Source: Bacteroidia bacterium (GTDB lineage Bacteria; Bacteroidota; Bacteroidia; AKYH767-A; OLB10). Taken from it: a stretch of 20,243 nucleotides of DNA. Positions 1-7,476 of this stretch are shown one piece after another. Each line of letters opens with the position of its first letter. Positions within the stretch are counted from its first letter, which is position 1. The notes beneath the pieces are model-generated. The model worked only from the letters and a program-made list of their open reading frames with translations. It did not search any database and was not told the origin of the DNA. The translations under genes and the position numbers were made by a program. The stretch lies in NCBI GenBank assembly GCA_025450095.1, contig JANWID010000202.1:1-20243 (forward strand), read 5' to 3'.

Positions 1-1184
1 AACAATCGTCCCTGATTCAAAAGAAAGATTACAAAGCCTGTCTTTCTTATATTGAGAAATACTGGAAGAAAATTACCTGTTATTACCCGGAAGATTTGTA
101 CATCAATTTCGGGCTGCCTAACCGTTTTGTTTCCCCAAATGATGATATCTATTATAATGACCAGTTTTACTGGGACAGCTATTTTATCATTTGCGGTTTA
201 GTGAAGTGCGGGCGTGTAAATCTTGCCCGCGGTATCATCGACAATATTTTATTTATGCAGAAACGGTTTAATATAATTCCCCTGAGAAACCGTTTTTACA
301 ACCTGGGAAGCTCACAGGTGCCATTCCTTACATCCATGGCACGCGAGGTGTACGATGTAACACAGGATAACCGTTGGTTTCGGAATGTGATGCTGGCCGC
401 GGAAAAGGAACTTAATTCATACTGGATGAATAAATCGCTAACCGAGATACATATAGTGCATGAAGGTTTGTCGCGATACTGTGATCATTATATCACACAC
501 CTGGCAGCTGAACATGAATCGGGCTGGGACATGACTTCACGGTTTAAGGATATGTGTCTGAATTATCTTCCGGTAGATCTGAACTGTACATTGTATAAAT
601 ATGAAACCGACCTGGCCGCCTTTTATAAGAAAACAGGAAACATCCGAAAACATAATCAGTATCTGAAACAATCGGAAAAGCGAAGAAAAACAATGAACAA
701 GCTGATGTGGAATTTTGAAAAAGGATTTTTTTTCGATTACGATTACCGACATAAAAAGCGTAGTGCATTTTACAGCATTGCCGGGTTTTATCCATTATGG
801 GCAAAAATGGCAACATATACCCAGGCCCGTAAGATTGCAGAGAACCTGAAGCGATTTGAATTTGCCGGAGGTCTTGCAAACACTCAGGCGAAAGGATTGG
901 CAAAGGAACCGCGCCAGCATGATTATCCCAATGGCTGGCCACAGCAGCATTACATTGTCATCAAAGGCCTGGTGAATTACGGATTCTACAATGATGCAGA
1001 AAGAATTGCTAAAAAATACCTCGATATGATCAACAGGATATTTCTTGAAACCGGGAAAATTTGGGAAAAATATAATGTAGTTAAATGTAAGATCGGGGAT
1101 TCTGAAAGATACCCGACACAATCAGGTTTCGGATGGACCAACGCGGTCTTCCTGCGCCTGGTTGAAAAATTCAGTTACCGCTAA
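1..1184 (+). CDS. GH37 alpha,alpha-trehalase, 5' end outside window
   Basis: Hydrolyses trehalose to two glucoses. The frame is open from base 3 to the TAA at 1182-1184, so 393 residues are visible and roughly the first 100 of a usual 500-550 residue enzyme lie upstream. Seen: a Y-W-D-S-Y-F segment (about 165-182) matching the first GH37 signature region, ESGWD at about 516-530 whose Asp corresponds to the known catalytic acid, the second signature QHDYPNGWPQQ at about 921-953, an EKY segment near 1062-1070 holding the expected second catalytic Glu, and a C-terminal GFGWTN. The first signature is divergent (SPNDD where PGGRF is usual). A TTG at 96 could be taken as a start, but homology-like sequence continues upstream, so I do not use it. 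Whether it is periplasmic or cytoplasmic cannot be judged without the N-terminus. It lies one base ahead of the trehalose synthesis gene and is probably co-transcribed. Confidence 0.9.
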   Translation, partial: QSSLIQKKDYKACLSYIEKYWKKITCYYPEDLYINFGLPNRFVSPNDDIYYNDQFYWDSYFIICGLVKCGRVNLARGIIDNILFMQKRFNIIPLRNRFYNLGSSQVPFLTSMAREVYDVTQDNRWFRNVMLAAEKELNSYWMNKSLTEIHIVHEGLSRYCDHYITHLAAEHESGWDMTSRFKDMCLNYLPVDLNCTLYKYETDLAAFYKKTGNIRKHNQYLKQSEKRRKTMNKLMWNFEKGFFFDYDYRHKKRSAFYSIAGFYPLWAKMATYTQARKIAENLKRFEFAGGLANTQAKGLAKEPRQHDYPNGWPQQHYIVIKGLVNYGFYNDAERIAKKYLDMINRIFLETGKIWEKYNVVKCKIGDSERYPTQSGFGWTNAVFLRLVEKFSYR

Positions 1185-1185
1185 A

Positions 1186-3408
1186 ATGCGACTCGTAATT
1201 GTATCAAACCGGATTCCGGTAACTATAGTGAATGATAATGGAACCGTTCGCTATAAAAAAAGCGAAGGCGGACTCGCTTCCGGCCTGGGTGCATACGTAG
1301 ATCATATCCGTAAAGCCAATTCAGGAGCAGAGGTGATCTGGATCGGTTGGCCCGGTGGTGTTGCTAAAGATGAGAAAAAAACAGAGCATGAAATTTTCGA
1401 AAAATTCGGACTGCATTGTGTTTTCCTGGAAGAGCAGGTAATGGAAAATTTTTACCAGGGTTTCTGCAACAAAACCATCTGGCCGCTTTTTCATTATTTT
1501 CCCGCACTTGCCACTCATGAAAAAAAATACTGGGAAGATTATACTTATGTTAATTACCGGTTTTGCGAAACCATACTTCGCTACTACAGGCATGGCGATA
1601 TAATCTGGATCCAGGATTATCACCTGATGCTGTTGCCCGGAATGATCCGTGAAGCAATTCCCGATGCGAACATTGGTTTTTTTCTTCATATACCGTTTCC
1701 CTCTTATGAGATATTCCGGTTACTGCCCAGCGAGTGGCGAAAAAAAATACTGGAAGGATTGTATGGAGCCGATCTGATAGGATTTCACACATTCGACTAC
1801 CGGACTTATTTCCTGCGAAGCACACTCAATATCCTGGGGTTGACCGATCACATGGGTGAAGTTATTTTCAGGAACAGGCTGGTGAAAGTCGATGCTTTCC
1901 CGATGGGAATTGATTTTGAAAAATACCATTCTGGTGCGAAACGAAAACAGGTTAAACTGGAGACTGAAAAAATCAGTTCCCATATTGCAGGTGAAAAGAT
2001 CATCCTGTCCATTGACCGGCAGGATTACACCAAGGGTATTCTGAACCGTTTGTTGGCTTATGAATATTTCCTGCAACAAAATCCAAAATGGATCCGGGTG
2101 GTAACGATGATACTGGTGGTTATTCCCAGTCGTATTGGCGTAGAAAGTTACCAGTCGATAAAAAGTCAAATTGATGAATTAGTAGGGCGTATTAACGGAA
2201 CTTTTGGTACCATCGAATGGCAACCGATACATTACCAATACCGGTCGCTTCGCTTTCACGAACTGATCGCGCTATACAATCACTGTGATGTTGCGCTTAT
2301 TACTCCTTTGCGGGATGGAATGAATCTGATCGCAAAAGAATTTATCGCAGCACGAACCAATAAAAGAGGTGTTTTGATCCTGAGTGAGATGGCCGGAGCG
2401 GTTCACGAGCTTGATGATGCTATTATCATCAATCCGAATAATAAAGAAGAAATAAGCCGGGCACTTACACTTGCACTGGATATGCCCTTAGAAGATCAGG
2501 AGCGCAGACTGATCTCTCTGCAACATCGGGTAAAGGTGTATAATATTTTCAAGTGGGCGAATGATTTTATTTCGTCACTCAATTCAGTAAAGAAAAAACA
2601 AGAGCGGCTAAAAGCAAACCGGTTGATCGATGAATCGGCAAATAAAATAGTAACGGCTTTCGTCAATGCGAAATCAAGAATACTATTCCTGGATTATGAC
2701 GGCACCCTTGTAGAGCATGAGTTGCACCCTTCGCGTTCTTTCCCCGACAATCCGTTGCTGGAACTGCTGAAAAATCTATCCGCAATTCCAAACCTTTGCG
2801 TGGTGTTAATAAGCGGCCGCGACCGTGCTATTCTTGATGCATGGTTTGGACATCTTCCCATCGGGCTGGTAGCGGAACATGGTGTTTTTGTAAAAGAGAA
2901 AGATGAGGCGTGGAAACTTATCAAACCCGTTCATAAAAACTGGAAAAGAAAACTATACCCGATTCTGAACCAGTTCGTCGAAAAATTACCAGGTTCATTT
3001 ATTGAAGAAAAAGAATATTCACTTGCTTATCATTTCAGGAAGTCGGATCCTTTATTCTCTGTGCTTCGTGTGAAAGAACTGTTCAACCAACTGATGAGCC
3101 TGACAACAAATATGGATCTCCAGGTTATTACAGGCAGCAAAGTACTGGAGCTCCGAAACTCAGGTATTGATAAAGGTGTAGCCGCCATGAACTGGATGCA
3201 TAGTTCTACTTTCGATAAACGTTTTGTAATGGCAATCGGTAATGATCAGACCGACGAAGACCTGTTCCGGGCACTTCCTCCCGAGGCCTGGACATTGATG
3301 GTCGGCAACCAGCTTTCACATGCAAAATTCAATGTTAACAGCACTAAAGAAGTGCGGGCGTTGTTGAGTAAAATAGTTTCCGTTGCAGGATCGGTGCAGA
3401 TTTTATAA
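1186..3408 (+). CDS. Bifunctional trehalose-6-phosphate synthase/phosphatase
   Basis: A 740-residue fusion making trehalose from UDP-glucose (or another NDP-glucose) and glucose-6-phosphate. Residues 1-470 are a GT20 synthase: N-terminal VSNR, the glycine-rich loop EGGLASGL (27-34), QDYHL (143-147, with the OtsA-type His), DRQDYTKG (277-284, Arg and Lys that contact phosphates) and PLRDGMN (374-380). Residues from about 495 are a HAD-type phosphatase: DYDGT (503-507) with the nucleophile Asp, SGRD (543-546), a later lysine in the SGIDKG segment and GNDQTDED near the end. All catalytic motifs look intact in both halves. I chose the ATG at 1186, which begins exactly at the conserved MRLVIVSNR; an upstream in-frame TTG at 1162 would overlap the trehalase gene. 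Synthase-phosphatase fusions in this order are known in Bacteroidota such as Cytophaga hutchinsonii. The gene follows the trehalase by one base. Confidence 0.95.
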   Translation: MRLVIVSNRIPVTIVNDNGTVRYKKSEGGLASGLGAYVDHIRKANSGAEVIWIGWPGGVAKDEKKTEHEIFEKFGLHCVFLEEQVMENFYQGFCNKTIWPLFHYFPALATHEKKYWEDYTYVNYRFCETILRYYRHGDIIWIQDYHLMLLPGMIREAIPDANIGFFLHIPFPSYEIFRLLPSEWRKKILEGLYGADLIGFHTFDYRTYFLRSTLNILGLTDHMGEVIFRNRLVKVDAFPMGIDFEKYHSGAKRKQVKLETEKISSHIAGEKIILSIDRQDYTKGILNRLLAYEYFLQQNPKWIRVVTMILVVIPSRIGVESYQSIKSQIDELVGRINGTFGTIEWQPIHYQYRSLRFHELIALYNHCDVALITPLRDGMNLIAKEFIAARTNKRGVLILSEMAGAVHELDDAIIINPNNKEEISRALTLALDMPLEDQERRLISLQHRVKVYNIFKWANDFISSLNSVKKKQERLKANRLIDESANKIVTAFVNAKSRILFLDYDGTLVEHELHPSRSFPDNPLLELLKNLSAIPNLCVVLISGRDRAILDAWFGHLPIGLVAEHGVFVKEKDEAWKLIKPVHKNWKRKLYPILNQFVEKLPGSFIEEKEYSLAYHFRKSDPLFSVLRVKELFNQLMSLTTNMDLQVITGSKVLELRNSGIDKGVAAMNWMHSSTFDKRFVMAIGNDQTDEDLFRALPPEAWTLMVGNQLSHAKFNVNSTKEVRALLSKIVSVAGSVQIL

Positions 3409-3428
3409 TGAAAGCAAATCGCAACCCC

Positions 3429-3494
3429 ATCGAATCAACAATTGAATCAACAATTGAATCTACCATTGAATCAACAATTGAATTCACTACTGAA
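3429..3494 (+). repeat. 12-bp-period tandem repeat, copy A
   Basis: Five consecutive 12-bp units of consensus ATTGAATCWACW begin at 3429, 3441, 3453, 3465 and 3477, ending in ACTACTGAA (3486-3494). The stop codon of the convergent T9SS gene (3487-3489) lies inside its edge. A related array in the opposite orientation occurs at 15173-15239. The repeat starts 20 bases after the synthase/phosphatase stop. A 51-codon frame from the ATG at 3408 runs through it and would read as Ile-Glu-Ser-Thr repeats, but copy B has no start codon for the same frame, so I treat this as a DNA repeat and not as a gene. Confidence 0.85.
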
Positions 3495-4116
3495 CAATTT
3501 TTTTCGTTAACCTGGTTTTATTCTGGTATATGGAAATTAAATAAATTCCCTTATCCAGATTGATGGTCGTTGAAGTATTTCCCATTGCATCTGCCTGTAA
3601 TAATTTATCGAAGCAAACTCGTCCTGCTATATCTGAAACTGATAAATTAACAGGACCTGGTTTCAATCCGACTGCGTGAATTTCCAAAGTTGTTCCATCT
3701 GTACCGGGATATATGAAAATACCCTCGCTATGATCCGGAGCTGCTGGCAAACCTATTATCGTATCGGGTACGGTGAACGGGAAGCTGCAGGCAAGCGTAT
3801 CAAAAAATAAAGAGTAAAGATTCAGAAAACCGGTCAAGGGAAGATTCAATGGTGCAACAATATTCATGGTATGAGGCTGCGGGCTACTGCCGATTCCAAA
3901 ATAATTTACCGTTTCAATGGCAATTGTATCCATATTGGAATCGAACAATACAAACGAAGGGTAATCGAAAAGGACCGATGAATTATTGGTAACCGTAATG
4001 GTAATAGTGTTCGGACCAAAAACATTATAGGTGCAACAGCTGATATCTAGTGAATCACAAGCCGGCCAGTTTTGGGCGGATGAGAAGGATGATAAAAAAA
4101 TTAATAATAGTATCAT
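3487..4116 (-). CDS. Small secreted protein with T9SS type A sorting domain
   Basis: A 209-residue exported protein. Residues 1-14 are a hydrophobic signal peptide ending SSA before Gln15. Residues 20-120 are rich in beta-forming Thr/Val/Phe stretches and look like an Ig-like or similar beta-sandwich; Cys20, Cys27, Cys28 and Cys110 could form disulfides. Residues from about 132 match the T9SS type A C-terminal domain: an IYPG start, a central SDIAGR turn, a DKGIYLISI strand and a basic KTRLTKKIVQ end. Such domains direct cargo through the type IX machinery and are removed at the outer membrane. There is no catalytic domain, so the function is unknown. It starts at an ATG at 4116 after an AT-rich leader containing two ATCATAA repeats, and is convergent with the trehalose genes. 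It is monocistronic. Confidence 0.85.
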   Translation of the reverse strand: MILLLIFLSSFSSAQNWPACDSLDISCCTYNVFGPNTITITVTNNSSVLFDYPSFVLFDSNMDTIAIETVNYFGIGSSPQPHTMNIVAPLNLPLTGFLNLYSLFFDTLACSFPFTVPDTIIGLPAAPDHSEGIFIYPGTDGTTLEIHAVGLKPGPVNLSVSDIAGRVCFDKLLQADAMGNTSTTINLDKGIYLISIYQNKTRLTKKIVQ

Positions 4117-4168
4117 TTTTATGATTTTAATGATCTCTTATGATAATTTTTTATGATAAAATGTCGGG

Positions 4169-4424
4169 GTCATGGTGAGCGGAGTCGAACCAGACCCTGA
4201 GTAAAAATAACTATAAAATGAGGAAAATCAACACAATACTACCATTCCGGAATGGGCATTAATTTTCCCAGGATGAGAAGCAGAGAGATATTAACAGGGT
4301 TGTTTGCAAATCCAAATCAATTGTGTTTTAAGTTGTTTTACGCCTTTTATAGAGAACACTTTCGTGCTGGTATATTTTTTTAACATATAGGCTCAACCGG
4401 AGGTTCGACTCCGCTCACCTTGAC
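4169..4424. repeat. Intergenic element bounded by 23-bp inverted repeats
   Basis: The arms are 4169-4191 and 4402-4424 and match at 22 of 23 positions; the 18-bp core GGTGAGCGGAGTCGAACC (4174-4191) has a perfect inverted copy at 4402-4419. They enclose about 210 bp of AT-rich DNA with no open frame of note and a perfect 14-bp palindrome at 4242-4255 (centre TTCCGGAA). The core resembles the CTTCGACTCCGCTCA-type short interspersed sequences found in many bacterial genomes. The element fills most of the 320-bp gap between the divergent T9SS gene and the small secreted gene at 4437, so promoters for both must lie within or beside it; I cannot point to a convincing Bacteroidota promoter (TTTG / TAnnTTTG). 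Confidence 0.75.
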
Positions 4425-4436
4425 TATTAGAAATTT

Positions 4437-4757
4437 ATGAAAAGCCTCCAAATCCTGTTTTTGATAGTTTGCCTGAGTGCTAGTGCATTCGGACAGGAAA
4501 AAAATGCTGTTAAGCCACCACCTGATCCTGATGAAACCAGCTATTGTGCTTTGCTGAAAGACGGAGCATTGATTGTTGTTGCGGAAGGAAAACAAGTTTA
4601 CCAGGATATAAAATTAAATGGTGGATTTGTTATCAAGTCGAATGCAATGCTGGTGAACGATGAAGGTAAGGAAACCCCATTGATGAATGGTGATTGTGTG
4701 AGGATGGATGGAAAGATCATCAAGAACACCGAAGTAAATAAGAAAATTGAGCAGTAA
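4437..4757 (+). CDS. Small exported protein, DUF6799-like
   Basis: A 106-residue protein of unknown function. Residues 1-19 form a signal peptide (two Lys-flanked hydrophobic core, likely cut after SAFG). After a proline-rich linker (PPPDPDE, about 27-33), residues 36-95 read YCALLKDG, then alternating hydrophobic strands with NGGFVIKSNAM and NGDCVRMDGKI. This layout of short strands around repeated DG/NG turns, with a late Cys in a G(E/D)C step, resembles the small Bacteroidota family DUF6799; I recall this family only in outline and hold it loosely. The start is the ATG at 4437, 13 bases beyond the right arm of the inverted repeat. The gene at 4814 follows in the same direction 56 bases later and could share a transcript. 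Confidence 0.75.
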   Translation: MKSLQILFLIVCLSASAFGQEKNAVKPPPDPDETSYCALLKDGALIVVAEGKQVYQDIKLNGGFVIKSNAMLVNDEGKETPLMNGDCVRMDGKIIKNTEVNKKIEQ

Positions 4758-4813
4758 AACTTTCCGGGCATTACGTGCCTGTTAGTAATATACAACCTTT
4801 AAAAACTATTCAT

Positions 4814-5200
4814 ATGAATCTGTTCTACAACCCCACACTTTCGGAGCTGTATGCACTGATTGAAGGCAGAAAAAAGCTGTCAGGTAATTTTAACGTTGTT
4901 GTTGACAACGACGGAGAAGTGCTGGTCGATCATAATGCTTCATTTCCGGAATCCAAACTTTCAAAATATAAATTTTATATTGACGGAATGGATTCAACAT
5001 TCAGTTTTGAAACGAACCGGGTCAAAAGCCTGAAATCTTTAAACCAGTTGTACAAAAATCTTATGTTTTGCTGGGAGAAAGGTGTAGAAGGAAGAGTAGA
5101 TTTCCAGGAAGTTTCAAAGGTGCAGAATATGCTTTACCATAAGGAAATTAACAGCATCCGGAAGAATGATTATCCGATCAGCATTAATACCTACCGGTAA
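4814..5200 (+). CDS. Hypothetical cytoplasmic protein, unrecognised
   Basis: A 128-residue protein I do not recognise. It has no signal peptide or membrane segment. The N-terminal half has alternating beta-type stretches (GNFNVVVDNDGEVLVDH, residues 22-38; KYKFYIDGMDSTFSFE, about 47-62), and the C-terminal half is predicted-looking helical with Lys/Leu spacing (about 65-85 and 95-110). I chose the ATG at 4814 in place of an in-frame GTG at 4775, because the extra residues would look unlike protein (a short gap between genes). It follows the small exported gene in the same direction. Codon use looks like its neighbours. Confidence 0.7.
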   Translation: MNLFYNPTLSELYALIEGRKKLSGNFNVVVDNDGEVLVDHNASFPESKLSKYKFYIDGMDSTFSFETNRVKSLKSLNQLYKNLMFCWEKGVEGRVDFQEVSKVQNMLYHKEINSIRKNDYPISINTYR

Positions 5201-5310
5201 CCTTTTGAAATAAACTTTTTGTCGTCGCGGAATAAAATAACACGGAGACATTCCCATTTAATGCCTTGTCTTTGTAACAATGGTTGCATAAATTGACCTA
5301 ACCAAAATTT

Positions 5311-5590
5311 CTCCGTGCAACTCCGTGTCTCCGTGCCTCCGTGGTTTTTTTTCTGCGTCGACCTGGAAATAAAACCTTCAATCTTAAATTTTACATCTTA
5401 CATTTTCAATAATCATTTTTCTAACAATTAATTAATTGAAGATTGAAGTTGCAAAATTTAAGATCTAAGATTTTTCCATGACAAAATGAATAACATTTAA
5501 TGATTATTGAATAATATCTAACCGAATTCCGGTCAGCCTGTTCGGGTTTAAATTACCACGGAGGCACGGAGACACCGAGGAACACAGAGA
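5311..5590. repeat. Nested imperfect palindrome in the 5201-5604 gap
   Basis: The 404-bp gap between the gene ending at 5200 and the amidotransferase gene holds no gene. It has a nested inverted structure. The outer arms are 5325-5345 and 5555-5575, a perfect 21-bp inverted match made of CACGGAG-type steps, extended imperfectly to about 5311 and 5590. Inside, 5381-5392 (ATCTTAAATTTT) pairs with 5453-5464, and 5405-5417 pairs with 5499-5511 (AATGATTATTGAA), so not all pairs can form at once. A further CACGGAG fragment lies at about 5240-5250. The right arm starts about 15 bases after the amidotransferase stop. Similar CACGGAG inverted pairs occur at 15762-15887. Confidence 0.8.
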
Positions 5591-5604
5591 ATTAAATAGA
5601 GTGT

Positions 5605-7473
5605 TTAATAGCCGTGTTGACGGATGTATCTTTTTACCACATACAAATTCCAGATCAGTTTGCGATGATTGTTTTGGTGTGAATGGTGTTCCTTCAGCAT
5701 TTTTGAAATAAAATCCATATTGAAATAGTGATCTTCCTCCAGCAAAACTTCTTCAATTCTTTTCTTCAGATCTGTCCGGATCCAATCGGATAACGGAATT
5801 CCAAATCCTTTTTTGGGGCGATAAATTATATTGGATGGCAGCTTCCCTTCCATCGTTTTCTTGAGAATGTACTTTCCACCCACACCCTTATGTTTAAATT
5901 CATAAGGCAGCGCATTCGCAAATTCCACAACGCGCGTATCGAGAAATGGTGCTCTTACTTCGAGTGAATTCAGCATGCTGGCGCGATCTACTTTTACCAG
6001 GATATCATCTAACAGGTAAGTCCGGTAATAATAATAAACCGTTTTAGAAATTTCATCCTTCAGTTCCGGGTTATCGAGAATTTGATGTAAAATACCAAGA
6101 CCACTTTTATCGTGAAGCATATCATAGACTCCCGGTTTGAAGAGTCTTTTCTTTTCTTCCGGAAGAAAACTGCCGAGCCATAACGGATGGGTACTGATAC
6201 TATCGCCCAGAAACCCGCGGAGGAATTGCTTAATCTTGAAATCAAAGCTGATATTGGCATCACTGACCGGGAGCAGTGACGCAGTTTTAAGCATCGCTTT
6301 GATCATTACCTTAGGCATCCATTGCACTGTTCCCCTGAATTTATCTGAAATAAAAGTCGGATACCCTGCAAACAATTCATCACTGCCATCGCCACCCAGC
6401 GCAACGGTTACTTGCGATCGCGTAAACTTTGAAAGGAAATAAGTTGGTATTATTGACGCGTCAGCAAATGGCTCGTCGAGCAGTGGAAAAATTTCATCCA
6501 GTAGTTCCAGCGATTTTGAAGGTGTAAGAACATCAAACGCGTGATCGGTTCCGAGATGTTTCGCAACCTGTAACGCATAATGCTGTTCATCGTATGATTT
6601 ATCTTCAAACCCTATCGAAAATGATTTGATGGTTTGTGATGCGTTTTTTTGTGCGTAATAAGAAATGGCAGAACTGTCGAGACCGCCACTCAGGAAAACT
6701 CCTAGCGGCACATCGCTCATCAGCCTGCATTCGGTGGCATCATTCAGCAAACCGTCCAGGCGTGACTTCGCATCCTCAAATGTTATTGCTGTGTTAACAG
6801 TAAAATCGTGTTTCCAATAGGCTTTTCGTTCCTTAATTTTTCCTTCCCCGAACACGAGATAATGCGCAGGCTCCAGCTTGAAAACATTTTGATTGATGGA
6901 TGCGGGAGTCAGTACATAATCAAATGTTAGGTATTGATTCAGTGCTTCCGGATTTATTTCTTTTTTCACTGAAGGATGCAACATCACCGGTCCTAATTCG
7001 GAAGCAAAAACAAATGTTCCGTCATGGCATTCCGAAAAATACAGCGGCTTTTTGCCCATCCGGTCACGCGCCAGAAATAATTCCCCTGCAACAAAATCAT
7101 ATAAGGCAAAAACAAACATGCCATGAATCATTTCCAACATCATTTTCCCATACTCACGGTACAGGCACAGAAGTACTTCGGTATCGGAATCGGTATGGAA
7201 CTGGTATTTCCCGGTCTTCCTTAGTGATTCACGAAGTTCTTTGAAATTATAGATCTCGCCATTAAAAACGATTGCAGCTTTCTTATCGTCACTGAACATG
7301 GGTTGGTTGGCGCCTGGAGAAAGATCGATGATGCTCAAACGTGCATGACCCATGCAAACTTTCCCATCGAAAAAAACATCCTGGTAATCGGGGCCGCGAT
7401 ACCGGATGCACCGGATCATTTCACGACCCAGCTCCAGGCTTCCTTTACCGACAAATCCCGCAATACCACACAT
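5605..7473 (-). CDS. asnB: AsnB-type glutamine-dependent amidotransferase
   Basis: A 622-residue class II asparagine synthetase-type enzyme. It uses glutamine ammonia and ATP to amidate a carboxylate, with aspartate as the classical substrate. Seen: MCGIAGF at the N-terminus with the Cys2 glutaminase nucleophile, RYRGPD (24-29), NGEIYN (71-76), then the ATP-pyrophosphatase domain with SGGLDSS (262-268), GGDGSDELF (360-368) and a full C-terminal part including the KVDRASM/EVRAPFLD region. All motifs are intact and the length fits the long bacterial form often found in O-antigen and capsule clusters. It is the last gene of the operon, starting 3 bases after the stop of the methyltransferase gene. 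Because of that context its substrate may be a sugar uronate instead of aspartate; the sequence alone does not decide. Confidence 0.93.
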   Translation of the reverse strand: MCGIAGFVGKGSLELGREMIRCIRYRGPDYQDVFFDGKVCMGHARLSIIDLSPGANQPMFSDDKKAAIVFNGEIYNFKELRESLRKTGKYQFHTDSDTEVLLCLYREYGKMMLEMIHGMFVFALYDFVAGELFLARDRMGKKPLYFSECHDGTFVFASELGPVMLHPSVKKEINPEALNQYLTFDYVLTPASINQNVFKLEPAHYLVFGEGKIKERKAYWKHDFTVNTAITFEDAKSRLDGLLNDATECRLMSDVPLGVFLSGGLDSSAISYYAQKNASQTIKSFSIGFEDKSYDEQHYALQVAKHLGTDHAFDVLTPSKSLELLDEIFPLLDEPFADASIIPTYFLSKFTRSQVTVALGGDGSDELFAGYPTFISDKFRGTVQWMPKVMIKAMLKTASLLPVSDANISFDFKIKQFLRGFLGDSISTHPLWLGSFLPEEKKRLFKPGVYDMLHDKSGLGILHQILDNPELKDEISKTVYYYYRTYLLDDILVKVDRASMLNSLEVRAPFLDTRVVEFANALPYEFKHKGVGGKYILKKTMEGKLPSNIIYRPKKGFGIPLSDWIRTDLKKRIEEVLLEEDHYFNMDFISKMLKEHHSHQNNHRKLIWNLYVVKRYIRQHGY

Positions 7474-7476
7474 ACC

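Noticed and set aside
537..942. Antisense open frames within the trehalase and other real genes
   Set aside because: They are frame shadows with no protein-like composition, and the sense gene keeps intact family motifs over the same bases.
3409..3500. CRISPR-like array from the regular repeats
   Set aside because: Units are 12 bp with no unique spacers between them.
3408..3563. 51-codon frame whose ATG overlaps the synthase/phosphatase stop (TAATG), coding for Ile-Glu-Ser-Thr repeats
   Set aside because: Its body is the 12-bp DNA repeat, the second copy has no start codon in the same frame, and its 3' part is antisense to the T9SS gene.
4395..4420. Possible tRNA 3' part (GGTTCGACTCC looks like a T-arm)
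   Set aside because: The T-stem has a mismatch, no anticodon or D-arm lies upstream, and the sequence is one arm of a perfect inverted repeat.
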